Below, in pieces: positions 34,265 to 46,461 of a stretch of 64,000 bases of DNA. Within the stretch, counting starts at the first letter, position 1; every line of letters starts with the position of its first letter. The position numbers were made by a program, and so were the translations under genes. Location of the stretch: the NCBI GenBank assembly GCA_026874595.1, contig CM049306.1, forward strand, positions 25,907,519 to 25,971,518. The letters run 5' to 3'. The notes beneath the pieces are model-generated. The model worked only from the letters and a program-made list of their open reading frames with translations. It ran no database searches and was not told where the DNA came from. Source of the DNA: Sipunculus nudus (Eukaryota; Annelida; Sipuncula; Golfingiida; Sipunculidae).

Positions 34265-35425
34265 TGGCGGATCCGGAGGGAGTGCCTTCGGCGCGCGACC
34301 CCTGCTGAGCTGCAATATCTCTCCTTTTATCTAATTTCCCTAATTTCGTGATTAATTTTCGTTTTTCATATTTCAGTTTATTAATTAGCAATTAGATTTT
34401 ATATAAGTTATCTGCAATTTAATACTTTCAAATTCATAAGATGAGGATGAGGATATTTATGAACAGCTGCAGAACAACTGCAGAGCACCAGACCCTGGTT
34501 GGGGTCTCGGACTCCGGTAAAATGCAAAGTTTAAGGCAAAAAATAAAAAATAAAAGGTATGATTCTCAGGCACCGCGCGCGTCAATTTTTAATTTTTTTT
34601 TTAATTTCATCTTTCAAGAAGATAAAATAATACAATTTTGATCAGATTTCCTTTGTTATGTAGTGCTTTTACCTGTTTAGCCAAAAATTCTGTTATTTTC
34701 ATGCTTTTCCCTGATCATATGACATTTTTATCTAAACAAACAAAAAAGGTAAAAAATAAAATATCGCCCGCCTGCACTGATTTCTGAAAAAAAGTTCCTG
34801 AGAACCAAACCTTATTTTTTGGCCTAACATAAGACTTTCAACATATCAGTTATTTCACTCCGAGCATTAAATATAAAAGATAAAAGTTTGCAAATTATAA
34901 ACGTAAATGCGCCTTTGCGCCATTGACTTTAACATGTTCAAAACGATTGAAATTTTATATATTAATCTTGAAGAAATATAAACAGTAAATATTGAGCTAA
35001 AGTTTGACTACATAAAGAAAAGCCATAAGGGAACAGTTTTTCAGGAACAGGAAATCCTCATTTTTTGGTGAAAATTGCCTCAAAACGTCCTCTTTACATT
35101 GCATATTCCAAAAAAATTCACCATTATGGGAGGGGGATACCCCCTCCCATACCCTCCCCATGTACCTGTAACTAACCTTAATGAAACCATGCTTCATAAT
35201 TGAAAATTAAAAAAAAACATGTTTCATACTCTAAAATATATAACGTTTAGTAATAATAATAATTATAATAATAATATAAACATACATATACACGTATATA
35301 TAACAGTTTTCATAGTACCCATACATGCATATTAGCACCCACCCACCCCGTTTTCGAATTTCTGGATCCGCCACCAATCATGGCCCCCTCCCCTCCCTCA
35401 ATCCTGGCTACGCCCCTGATATCAA
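34265..35425. mobile_element. Possible DNA transposon with GTGGCGGATCC termini
   Basis: CAGTGGCGGATCCGG at 34264 and the inverse GGATCCGCCAC near 35365 face each other; CTACGCCCCTG follows at about 35415. The ends resemble those of the small element at 39836-40062. No target-site duplication could be identified, so the limits and class are tentative. Confidence 0.35.
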
Positions 35426-36214
35426 CACAGTAATATGTCATCAACAGAAACTTTTGGTAGTTGGCAAACCATTGTCCCTGCTAACTTATTTTACTAAAAG
35501 AAAATCAAAGGCCAATAAATATTGTTGTGCATGTGATCGAAGTGATATATAAATAAATTCAATGGCAAACAGATGTGTAAATGAGTAACACAATAAAGCT
35601 TTAAACCAACGCGTGTACTGATATTACAATATATAATGTTTATATTTGAGCTACAAGCAACAAAAGATGTTATTATATTTTTTTATCTTTCGCCTTTCGA
35701 CTAAAGCTACGGGGGTGGCCGCTTGGATAACAGTTTATATAAAATGCCAATTGGGCTACATTAAAATGTATCATGAGAAAATAAGTATTACATAAGACAT
35801 GTATCGATGTAATTAACAGGGTGGCCAGCAGCCAACTCTGACAAGATTCCCTGATTTTTCCCTGAGTTTCAGTTAGTTTTCAAGTATAAATCATCGCAAA
35901 CATTTTTAATTTGTTTTTTAAAACGTCATTTTACAGCATTCTCCTTGGGATGGGCTTCCCACTTTCTGGTACTTCTCGCATTAACATGTGAGCACCCCCC
36001 CCCCCCCCCCCCCTTGGCTAAAATCCAGCGCACGCCCTTGGAAATGGTCCAGAATATTATGATCACGACCCACCCAGAAAAAATCCTGGATACACCCCTG
36101 CAACCCGCTGTGCACCCTTCTCGATTTGTTTTTTCCGCCAATATCGTAAATTGTTCCATAAAAGAACGCCTAATTCAGACTATAATATTTTGTTAGTAAA
36201 CTTCTTTCATTCAA
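35426..36214. other. Non-coding with a poly-C tract
   Basis: AT-rich, with a run of about 18 C at 35996-36013 next to GGCTAAAATCCAGCGCACGC and ending near CCTGGATACACCCCTG, which may be the outline of another small GC-ended element. No gene seen. Confidence 0.4.
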
Positions 36215-36374
36215 GAACACCACAGGTATGATTCTGTATACCCTGGTGGCCTAAGGACACCACAGTATAATGCTGTATACCCTGCTGGCCTAAGGACACC
36301 ACAAGGATGATGCTGTATACCCTGGTACACCAAGGACATCACATGTATAATGCTGTATATTCTGGTGGCCTAAA
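36215..36374. repeat. Minisatellite, four units of 39-41 bp
   Basis: Units start at 36215, 36256, 36295 and 36335. They share GACACCACA, ATGCTGTATACCCTGGTGG and CCTAAG. Confidence 0.85.
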
Positions 36375-36754
36375 TGTCAAAGAAATGTCCATGGATCAGC
36401 TTATTACTTAGACTGGCCCAGTCAATGAAATAGTTCTGACTTAATTGTTGCTTCTGACAGAGAAATCAAACGTTCATGCGTTGTGTCGCATTTAATATCG
36501 GTACCGCCATCTTGCGGCAATTCATATAACTAATTTGCCACTATTTGACCCTCTGATTTCATGGACTGGTAATCTTGTCGGTTCCTGGACGGTCAGCGCC
36601 ACAGATCACCGCCTCGCTGAACTAAGGTCTTTTCCAGTGACGTCAGCAGTGGTCTTTCCCAGAATCTTTTTCAAAACCAACATGGTTCATTCAGTAATTG
36701 CCTATTCCGGGCTTCCAATTGGTTACAAATATTCCCACTTAATTTGTCTTAATA
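36375..36754. other. No feature recognised
   Basis: Non-coding sequence between the minisatellite and repeat theta copy B. Confidence 0.4.
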
Positions 36755-37480
36755 ATTTTAGGCCGTCGCTTAAATTGAGTTCGGCGAGACTTTATTAAAC
36801 ACTATAACCCTCTGCCTCAGTGTTAACGTTTATCGGACCAGCAGTCTTGAAAGTTGGCCTGTTTAAACATAATGTAGGCCAAACTCTGGCTCAGCCAATC
36901 AGCGCGAGATATTAAGGTGCACCACGCGACGAGCGCAGTCAAAATGTACCGGCTTACTGAAACGATCACGATTCGCGAGTCGTGACAGTCAATACACGGG
37001 TTCAGACAAATGCTGCCAGCTGCTCTTGTCAACTCGGGAGATGGAATTTTACTGGACCTGTCGGTACAAAATTGTTGCGATAGTGTCTACAATATGCACT
37101 TACATTTGGCCCGTAATATTCGTTCAGCAGAGATATATCATAGAACACGAAGATTCATGTGTATACTACCTAAACACATGATTTCAGTGCGAATGTTACC
37201 AAACGGGTCGAGCTGTGGGACCGCTGTTGGCGTTCTCATAGCAACGATGCCACTCACATGAGGCGTGATGGCCTGATTTGCAAATTTAATATGGGGGAAT
37301 CGTCAGGTCCTCAAAGAGCCTTGTGACGCCTTGATATGCAAATATCAGGGATTCACCCTACGGACTTTACAGGGCTTTAGTGATAAGAGCTGGCACTGTG
37401 TTAAGTCTATCGGTACATGGAATCAGGTTTTACTGTAAGCATTTTATTAGTAAACGCAAATACTAAAGCCCTGGCAGGGC
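36755..37480 (-). repeat. Dispersed repeat theta, copy B
   Basis: It is the reverse complement of copies A (6207-6910) and C (39603-40510). Landmarks in plus orientation are CCTCAGTGTTAACG, GGGTTCAGACAAATGCTGCC, GATATGCAAATATCAGGG, GGACTTTACAGGGCTTTAG and CCCTGGCAGGGCTA. It includes GCCAGCTGCTCTTGTC, also present in copy A. No conserved frame. Confidence 0.7.
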
Positions 37481-38065
37481 TACTTATTACTTGGTCAAAG
37501 GAAATCCAACAATCTTACAGCGTACCTAATTAAAGCTTTTGGGCCTACTGTGTTGTGAGATGATGCAAGAAATGTCCACACCAAATGGTATTTCTTACAT
37601 ATAGAGCAAAAAATATCTAATTTGGTAAGTCAGCACTATATTGTCAAAATAATAATGGAATCTATTGAGTATCACACAAATTGTGAAATAGAGCATGCAT
37701 TCCTTGCCGGCGGTTTAGCCTGTACTAGCTGTGGGCTAGCTGGGTCAATTTTCCCTGCCGGCTGTTTAACCTGTGGACTAAACTGCCGGCACCCTGCCGG
37801 CTGTTTAGCCACTTCCTTTATAACACAAGTTTAGTGTGCCTTTTTTTCTTGCATGTGGCAAACGTGTACAAGCGAACATTTGGTCCAACGGATCTTTGTT
37901 CACATATAAATTACACGTATTTGTAAATAATTGGCAGCTTTACCATAAATGTCATTTATAAATACACTAGTTGTATATGTATGTACATGTAACAATTATA
38001 AACACACTTTATATATACCATACCGGACCTTGGGCCTCACAATCATTCCAATCAATTGTATACTC
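37481..38065. other. Non-coding with a small GCCGGC minisatellite
   Basis: Between 37703 and 37811, TGCCGGCTGTTTAGCC or variants occur about four times, some inverted. The rest is AT-rich with no gene recognised. Confidence 0.5.
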
Positions 38066-39092
38066 AGTTAATTAGAACAAGGAGTTTACAGGGATGGAGT
38101 AACAACTGTCAAAAGCCCTGCCAGGTCACGAGTGTCAGTCGTGCGCTAATTGCAATTAAGACATGATAAGCGCATTAACTCTATTGTGCGCCTATTGTGC
38201 TGCGGTGTCCGGCGCAACGGCGGCACCGCCTTTGATAAAGCGGGCCTGCTAGATGTTACTTCTGTGGTCCGCTGTAGCTCGCTGAAGCGGAGAGCGATAT
38301 ATCCAGTAACTGAGCAGTAAATCACTGGAATAACATTGACCGGAATTATGAATGCGGAGATGGTTTGTTTTGTCAAGAATTTTGTGCAACATATATATCT
38401 AGAAAGGTCTCGTGTTGAGGAATCACTTGATCAATTTAAGGATAGGTGCGGTCACTCTACATAAACTTCTGCCGTGATTCATGACGGACGACTGGTCAGT
38501 GTAAACCTTACTTTCCCTGAATAACTTCGGAATTATAAAAAATTCCATCAGTTCCCACAATTCTGACTTATATTAATAATTAGCCATGTATTATAGTATT
38601 CCGTCGATAAAAAAAAATTGACGCTTATGATCGGATGACTTTCATTTTGATGGATAACAGTGAGCCATCGCCCCCTCTGTCACTGACGGCGTTGTTCTCT
38701 TATTATCGCCCATATTTACCGCAGCCAAGCTATATAGCTCAGGCGTCATTAGCAACAATAGCTTCACACACGATTCCCACAAATATGAAAATATGTTGTT
38801 CAAACTTATGATTGTTTAAAATTTTATACTATATACTACCAGAGATAAAATTTGGGAGAAACTTGCTCATCCTTGTCACAATATTTATAAAAAATACCGG
38901 TACTATAACGTGCTGTTCCAAAGTCATGCCGAAGGGGGGTCTCTCGCGCTGTATCAATTAGCACCGGGCTTATCAGCGGCATCTCTTTGTGCCTTAGAGC
39001 AGCGAGTTTTATGACCCCCGTCAGCAACATCCGACACGGCCAGACTCTCACTTGATAATCCATCCCTGTAAACTCCTTGATTAGAATAACCT
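38066..39092. mobile_element. Possible element bounded by inverted GGAGTTTACAGGGATGG
   Basis: AAGGAGTTTACAGGGATGG (38079-38097) recurs inverted at 39060-39080, and the outer flanks (GTTAATTAGAACAA against GTTATTCTAATC) also pair. The enclosed 1 kb has higher GC than the surroundings and no recognisable protein. It could be a MITE-like unit of about 1 kb. Confidence 0.45.
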
Positions 39093-39417
39093 TGCACACT
39101 TCGATTAGCAGAGTACCCCTTGTACTTATACTCGATAGCTAGCCCAACCGAACCGTGTCGCTCAAAACGAAAACGGTTTCTTTGATCGTATTTTTTGCAA
39201 CATACCGCATTCGATAAAATGTTGAATTTAAGGCTTCATGTGATACAGATTAACAAATAACTTAACCATTACGAAATATAACTCCATATTAATAATTTTA
39301 GATTAGTTGCACATATGGCATGTCGCGCAACTTGAATGTGGCGCATTTGGCAGTCGCCCATCTGAGAGAGGCAAAAGTGACTGTTGCGCAAATGAAAGTG
39401 GCGCATCTGGCGCGCAC

Positions 39418-39426
39418 CAGAGAGAG

Positions 39427-39457
<31 letters not shown>
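39418..39457. repeat. (GA)n microsatellite
   Basis: A GAGA run of about 40 bases. The frames reading RERERERE on one strand and SLSLSL on the other are products of this repeat. Confidence 0.92.
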
Positions 39458-39462
<5 letters not shown>

Positions 39463-39602
39463 GGATTAATTATCAAGGATTGTAATTTGCTCATACTGGA
39501 CATCTGGATTATTGTCATATATGTATATATGGGAAGGGGGGGTATGTATATAATGCCGCTAATTATGTTTGTTTGGATGAGTTGATGAACGGAAGGTATG
39601 AC

Positions 39603-40510
39603 CTAGCCCTGCTGAGCTTTAGTATTTACGTTTACTACTAAAATGCTTAATATAAAACGTGTACCATGTACTGATAGACGTAACTCAAAACCAGCTCTTA
39701 TCACTAAAGCCCTGTAAAGTCCTTGTATGGTGAATCCCTGATATTTGCATATTCGGGCGTTACAAGTTCAAGGCCCTTTACGATTCCCTCACATTTGCAT
39801 ATCAGGCCGTCACGCCTCATATGAATGGCATCGTTCAGAAGCGGATCCGGGGGGGGGGTCCAGGGAATCCGGACCCCCCCCCTTTTTTTTTACCCGAAGC
39901 AACCTTTTTTAAAGGGATTTAGACGATATTTTGCGGCCTAGACCCCCCCCCCCCCTTTTTTCCGGACCTGATGACCTTTTCTTTTTAGGATTTTCATTAG
40001 TCGTCCTGGGTTGGAACATCCCCCCCCCCCCTCCATTTTCCTAAAACCTGGATTCGCCCCTGATCGTTGCTATGAGAACGCTAATAGCGGTCCCGCAGGA
40101 AATGACAGCTCGACCCACACGGGTACACTCGCGCTCGCACTGAAATCATGTATTCAGGTATTCGATACATGGACCTTCGTGTCCTGTAATATATCGCTGC
40201 TTTTTCGAGCATTACGGTCCATGGACCAAACGCAAGTGCATTGTAGACACTATCGCAACGATTTTGTACTTTTTATTGGTTCCCTAAGCCACTGCTAAGT
40301 TGCCAACACGCAGATCGCCGTGATCGTATCAGCCAGCGGATACATGTATCACAGTACACCCGAATAACTCACGCTGATTGGCTAAGCTAGAGATATATTT
40401 TTGAACAGACCCGCTTTTAAGAGCGATGGCCTGATAAACAGTCACACACTGAGGCTGAGGGTTATAGTGTTGAAAGTGTTGCCGTATTCAAAATAGGCAA
40501 GGACCTAAAA
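39603..40510 (+). repeat. Dispersed repeat theta, copy C
   Basis: It is collinear with copy A: TAGCCCTGC, CACTAAAGCCCTGTAAAGTC, GATATTTGCATAT, CATGGACCTTCGTGTCC, CACTGAGGCTGAGGGTTATA. It is longer than copies A and B because a 227-bp element has inserted at 39836-40062. Confidence 0.7.
39836..40062. mobile_element. Small MITE with poly-G/poly-C arms, 6-bp TSD
   Basis: The ends are CAGAAGCGGATCCGG and, inverted, CAGGGGCGAATCCAGG, with homopolymer G and C runs inside each end. ATCGTT is duplicated on both sides (39830-39835, 40063-40068). The uninterrupted theta copy B reads GGCATCGTTGCTATGAGAAC across the same point, which confirms the insertion. Confidence 0.72.
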
Positions 40511-40811
40511 AAAGTTAAGACTCTTTAACTGGGAATATCAATAGCCAGGTGACAGTACCTATTCTAAGCTTTTCGGCTCAAAGGTAGTTTGTTGGTTTTG
40601 ATAGTGGGAGGAATAACGTTTAAACCACTGCATTAACTGGGCCAGTCGAGGTATGACCGGGTCACTGCGGTCAGCTCTGCGGGCGTTAATCCTCTTTGCA
40701 GTGTGTAAAACCCAGACCCCACGGATCCCGGACCCAAAAACAATTTCCACATTTTCTGTTACATATACCGATAAAAATCAGCTCTGTTACTGATATAAGA
40801 ACAAAACAAAA
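40511..40811. other. No feature recognised
   Basis: Spacer between theta copy C and the alpha element. Confidence 0.4.
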
Positions 40812-42493
40812 CCAGAATACGGATAGTCGACTAGTGGCTACGTGTATCCGCCGAAATCAGTGTGGGACAGGTGAAGTGAACTATGGATTGAGTAGCAAGG
40901 GGAAATAAAGTGAGATGTGTTGCATATTATCATTGATGTCTGCCACATGATTGTTAGTGGCGCCACCTTATATTTGAAGAAAAAAGCTATTAAAGAGGTA
41001 TACATATTGTTACGGAACCTAATATAAACAGATCACGTATGCGTGATGAACACAAATTTTGTAATGGAGATAAAAAAAATCAGATTCTGTAACACTAGGC
41101 AGCGTGAAATGTCTAGGGGAATGAATAAATAAGTCAGTGGTTTTTTGTTAACAAATAACTATAATTTATTCTTAAAACAACCCTAACAATACAATACACT
41201 AAATCAATACAATTATACAGTAAAACAGCGTTACAGCAACAAGTCAATATAATCACACAGAAAGATAATGGTACAGTACCTTGATACCAACATCATCACA
41301 TGCAACGATAAGTCCTTTGAATGTAAACTCTCTAGGAGAATGACAGTCCAGTGGAAAGTTCTTGCAACAGCACAGAAAGTAAACTGAAGTCCAAATGTAT
41401 AAAATCCATAAGAAAGTTCTTGAAAATCTATAATTGCCGCATTCGTCGGATAAGATCCTGACACACGCTTCTGCGTCCGCTGGTATCTGCTCTGCTCTGC
41501 CCCCTGGTTCTAAAAACAGCTCCTTTATATACCTTCACACCCCAAGTTGGGAATTTTCCACTTCTCGAACAGTCTATAAGGACCCTACTCAACAGTTAAC
41601 ACGCGTTTCAGGAATTCTTTAGAAAGAACAGCGCAAGGCGTGAAAACTCAAGGCTCACATGACAACGAGAGTTCAACCAGTACGGATTAAACATAAAATG
41701 TAACAACAACACGAGTTACGCCCGTGGCACACAATAAAAAGAGCACCTGTAACAATATGCAGAATTTCAGGTGGATAAGGCAAACCTCTGCTGAGATATT
41801 AGGGACTTTTACCAAGATGTATATACATGAAAATTTTAGGCATAAAAGTCAAACCGTTGCCGAGATATGAGTGATTTTTTCCCACGGTAGACAAACAGAC
41901 GGACGCTGTGCAAAAATGGTTGCAGGTGGCGCCACCAATTTTGCATATGATAAAGAGTTATGTGAGATCTATACACATGCCAAATTTCAAGTGGATAAAT
42001 CAAACCACCCGAGATACTAGCCTGGATGTCTGCAGCCTTTACGTGAATGAAGGTGGCACCATCTGTAATAAAAATCGAGAAAGTTCTCTAGGATGTATAC
42101 ACATACAAAATTTTAGATGGAAAAATGCAACCACTGCAGAGACATGAGTGATTTTATCCCAAGCCACATCAGCAGATGGACACTGTGCAAAAATGGTTGC
42201 AGGTGGCGCCACCATTTTGTTTGTATGTTATAAAGCTATCCAAGAGCTACATTCGTGCAAAATTTCAGCCTGATTGGTCAAACAAGTCCAAAGATATGTG
42301 GGTTAATGTGTCAAAACAGGTGCACAGATGGACAAACTGCGAAGAGGAGAGGCAAGAGGTCAACGAAAAATATTGTGGCACCAGTTCACATGTGACCCGA
42401 TAATTTTGTCAGGTTTCGAGTAAATCTTCTATTCCGGAAACGCGGCGGAACACGGTCAAAAACATAGTATCAGCAAAACTTTGTTTTGGCGGA
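40812..42493 (-). mobile_element. Helitron-like element alpha, copy 2, split by a solo LTR
   Basis: On the minus strand it starts TATCCGCCAAAACAAAGTTT and ends CCGTATTCTGG|T, with a partly degenerate hairpin before the end. Internal units carry GGTGGCGCCACC at 41925 and 42202. After removing the LTR (41008-41754 plus its 4-bp duplication), sequence continues in register as GTATACATATGCAGAATTTCAGG, as in the other copies. Confidence 0.75.
41008..41754 (+). mobile_element. Solo LTR of a Gypsy-type retrotransposon
   Basis: The unit begins TGTTACGGAAC and ends GCACCTGTAACA, giving TG...CA with short inverted ends. It is flanked by ATAT on both sides (41004-41007, 41755-41758). Inside are a TATA-like TTTATATACC (about 41522) and AATAAA near the right end (41733). 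No primer-binding site, gag or pol is adjacent, so this is a solo LTR left by recombination. The strand is assigned from the AATAAA; the superfamily is an inference from the terminal bases and the 4-bp duplication. Confidence 0.72.
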
Positions 42494-43364
42494 TACAATA
42501 ACTAAATGTTGCAGCTTTGTAAATGACCGATTCAATGAAAGATTCAAGTATACAAACATATTTTGGTGAAGACGAATCCCAAGTGCTTGAATTTATGACA
42601 TGTTCCTTTTTGACTAACACTATGCAGTGACCAACGCACATATTGGTATTTACGACTCGATGGGAAAAGAATTAGCACTCATGTCACACATAACATATGA
42701 TTACCTGTTATTTTATTTGAACATATAATAATGCGGGCATACTGAGGGAGATTTATTTGAAATGCGCCACCGGTCATTGCTGACCTGAGACTGATATCAG
42801 AGCTCCTCCACATAACACAGGTTTCGTGTTCCATTCATGAACAGCCATTTAAAATTGGTAATGATAAAATTACCCAAGAGAATTATTCATAACTTGCATT
42901 TTGAGCAGTGCCAGGTACAAACATATTGATTTTATATACGTTTTAAAATGATAGACATGGAATAAATAACAAATATAAAAATCTGAATAAAAAGGATGTC
43001 AAAAATGTAAAAATACAGATACAAAAACACAATAACTAAATCACATGGGTGTTATGCCTGAACGTTATGTTAAAATGTGACTTAAGAAATGGTAAACCAA
43101 TAAGTAAAGGAGTCCGTGGGATCCATGAGGTCCATGCGCCAGGGTCCGCAGGTGTTAATTATCAAATTTTGTCGCAAAACAGATTTATTTTAGTTTTTAA
43201 CAAAACAATATATAATATACGTCTAAAGGTACTTTTCTGATAAAATATCTCGACAAATTACCATGAGAGTTTTAAAAGTTATAGATTTTCTTTTCGGTCC
43301 GGGGTTTACATACTGCCAATCCTCTTACACCTGATAGCCAGCAACCTCGGCCTGCGTCACTTAC
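42494..43364. other. Non-coding, nothing recognised
   Basis: AT-rich sequence. No exon or repeat could be supported. Confidence 0.4.
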
Positions 43365-43425
43365 CGTGCCTAAGCTCCGCCCAGACACGTGGGTACACGT
43401 GTCGCTCAGCTTTCAGATGTAAATT
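43365..43425 (-). promoter_or_regulatory. Candidate non-coding first exon and promoter of the CCDC66-like gene
   Basis: On the minus strand there is a consensus donor GGCACG|GTAAGT (exon end 43365), with a GC box GGGCGGAG just upstream. Further upstream is a perfect inverted E-box pair, GACACGTG-ggta-CACGTGTC (43384-43403). Coding exon 1 (25900) begins with an acceptor and needs such a 5' exon, but nothing ties the two together except strand and signals; the intron would be 17 kb. There is no TATA box. Alternatives are a promoter for an unseen transcript or chance. Confidence 0.28.
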
Positions 43426-44690
43426 TATGCATTATAATCACTTTTTAACTTGCAAAGATGAAAAATAAAATGAGTAAGATTAAAGAAAATTCGCTTAATC
43501 TTACTATACTCAATAATGACAACAGGTGATCATTCACAATAAACTTTTGTTAAGGTCCATATTTTAGCGGGATTACACCCATACCGTTTTTCTCCATTTT
43601 CTCAAAATGGGATCTGAGTGAAATGCATGAGTTTAATCGATATTTCTCAGTAACCACAAATCACATACACTAGTTTCATACCCACAAAGTTGAATATGTT
43701 TCCAGAAAGTTTTTTTCCCCCAAATTGTTATTTCAAAATAAATTATGGGCTTTTTTAACATGAAAAGTTAATTCTTTCAGAAGGTAAATTTTATAATTGC
43801 ATTTTAAGCATGAAAAATACGTGATAGGTCAGTAATAAAAAACTGGGCTACTGAAAATTTGCTTCCTGCTAAGAAGCGTGGGGAATAACTCGATTTGTAC
43901 AAAAAAAAATTATTTGACTGTTAAAAAATTAACGTCATTGATTAAAATGAAAACAAATTATATTTCATCAGTTAGATATGTTTATAAGGTTTAAAATTAA
44001 ATATACTTTATGGGTTTTTGCATTAAAATAGGACGACTTATTGGCATTGTATTGAGACTAGAGTGCAAAGTGATTGCAAACGGCGTTTCTACCTTGAAGG
44101 GGCAACATCAGGAGCAATATTATGCCTATTCTTTCACACTATCAGTTCACATTTCCTTTATACAAAAGCTTCCATGCAAAACCATCCCAGCACACAGTCT
44201 TAGTACCTCGCATACGGCTGTTAAACACCTTGTTATGGCTCCACGTGTTGGTAAACACAGTCTACGTGTGTCTGTTTACCATAACAAGCCCGCGTGATCG
44301 GAGGTCCGATTGTGAGCCGCAATGGGCGATGTTTCAGCCAGCGGGAACATGTATACATCTTTTGGTCCAAATCGGTCAGGGCATCTCCTGACTGATACGT
44401 GCTGTGACCCACTATTTAACACTCGTTTACAAAAGTATAAGTAAACGTTTTAAAGGCAATATTTTGGCAAGTACATATTTATTTTAAAGGGAAGAAGCTA
44501 TTTTTCGTGTTAATTCGACATGCTTTAAAGGTGATTGGGCCATTTTAATTGATGTGTGCCTAAATAGAATTTGTGGATATTCTGTTTTCTGTGGAATTCC
44601 ACAATAACACCATGGATGCCGCCGTCATTTGTCGGAACTACCAGATAAACCTGGACGGAATTTTCTAAAACCTGGTATCGTTAGAGGATC
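43426..44690. other. Non-coding, nothing recognised
   Basis: AT-rich up to about 44000, then moderately GC-rich with TCTACGTGTGTCTGTTTACC and similar motifs. No gene or clear repeat boundary identified; part may belong to the element whose array begins at about 44690. Confidence 0.4.
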
Positions 44691-45960
44691 ACACGTGAGC
44701 TGGTGTTCTAACGATTCGGTTTGACCTTTTCTCTTTACTGCGTACGTCCGCGCGTCTGTTTTGTGTGAAAATTACACATATCTCACGGGTGTTATGATGT
44801 ATTGGTGTAATATTTTGCATTTTTTGGATAATTTTATCTTGTACACAAGACTACCGGCAAGACCTATCAACGTTTTCGTGTGGTGTATCGGTGTGTCCAT
44901 TTTGGGCGAAAAACAACATATCTCAGGAGTGGTAAAATGTGTGGCAAAGATCATGGTTAGCTTTCTATAGTGCATAATACTGGTGGCGCCATATAAAATC
45001 GTTTAACGAAGCAATCATCTACACTCATATCTTATGGGTGCTATGAATTATTGGCTTGAAATTCTGCATGTACACATACCTTGAATATGGGAATTTCATA
45101 ATAAAACGCCCATAATTGTTTTGTCTAGCATATATCCGTGTATATATCTCCAGAGTTATTTTATGCACGGGACTGGTGGCGCCATTTACATATCGTTTAC
45201 GAGTGGCGCCCCTCCATGTGAATATTTGGGGGGATGGATTTCGCACATATCTTAGGAGTGGTACAATTTTCATAGGTTTTTGGTAGCCTTTCAAAGGGAT
45301 GGAGCCACCTACGATTGTTTTCCCGTAGCGACCATGCATGTATCTTAGGAGTGGTAGGATGTAATGGGATGAAATACTGCATTTACATAAATTTTAGATC
45401 GCTTAATTTGGGACATGTGACTCGTGGCGCCACCTATATCGATTTGTGCCCCCCCCCCCCCCATGCGTCTATTATGGACAAATCACTCATACTTATCTTG
45501 GGTTAATAATCATGTATAGTTTTGGTATGCAGAAGACAGATGGCGCAACCTACACTCGTTTTACGTAGCGTCTATCTCCGCACATATCTCAGCAGTAATT
45601 AGATGTATTTCCCTGAAATTTCGCATTTCCATATATCTTGGACGGCTTGACCTCATGTACAGGACTTCAATCGTACACAAGGCTGCAATTGTTCCTGCGA
45701 GGCATCCGTCGGTGCGTCTATTTTTTTTATAAATTCACACAAATCTCCAAAGTGGTTTAATATTAAGGCCTGAAATTTTGCATACCGGTATCCATACATT
45801 GGGTAGCTTTATATCGTACGTAAAACTGGTGGTACCACCAGTTATTGTTTTTGCGTGCAGTCTATCTGTGTGTCTATTATGAGTGTAAATCACTGATATC
45901 TTGTTCTTATTCTTAGTTACCAGTATCCTCTGGACATGACTAGTGGTGTCATCCGTGTAG
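44690..45960. repeat. Diverged tandem array with GGTGGCGCCA motifs
   Basis: Units of roughly 130-180 bp share CATATCTCAGGAGTGGTA, GAAATTTTGCAT, and ACTGGTGGCGCCA or GTGGCGCCACC. Motif positions include 44982 (CTGGTGGCGCCATAT), 45173, 45203 and 45424, with a decayed GTGGTACCACC at 45829. It is more decayed than the alpha and beta arrays, and no termini were found. A poly-C run at 45448-45462 interrupts it. Confidence 0.6.
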
Positions 45961-46402
45961 CATGTGAATAGATGGAGTGGTCCTGGGACAAGGCTTATTT
46001 AAAAGGTGTAACAGCCAAAGCCTGTGGATAAGGAATTCCGACGGTTCTTACGTCAGGAAACATTCCGACCAACAGTTTCTAAAAGGTCGGCCAGTTAAAA
46101 ATATGCACTGAAATGCAAAATATATGTGTGGCACAAAAAAGATCATGGTGTACATTCACCAAAGCTACAAATGTGTGGAAAATATCCAGTCGACTGCGTG
46201 TGTTATTTTCCTGCCTCGCGCATAAGCTGCTTTTGACGCCGCGTTGCTGCGTCAAAATCACAACTCAGGGACGTTCTGCATCTGAAAAAAAAAACATAAA
46301 GATCAAATAAAGGTGCATGGTGCATTGACTTGTGCGGCTGCGCACTCGCGGCAGGCAAGGACTAACGTTTTTATATTTTATTATTGGCAAAAAAGCTGCA
46401 GT
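45961..46402. other. No feature recognised
   Basis: Short non-coding stretch; CTGCGTGTGTTATTTTCC and a GCGCATAAGCTGC motif give no gene call. Confidence 0.35.
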
Positions 46403-46448
<46 letters not shown>

Positions 46449-46461
46449 TATATATATATAA
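46403..46461. repeat. (TA)n microsatellite
   Basis: Nearly uninterrupted TA dinucleotides over about 58 bases. Confidence 0.92.

Noticed and set aside
39303-39585. Frames with RE or SL dipeptide repeats
   Set aside because: Translation of the (GA)n microsatellite.
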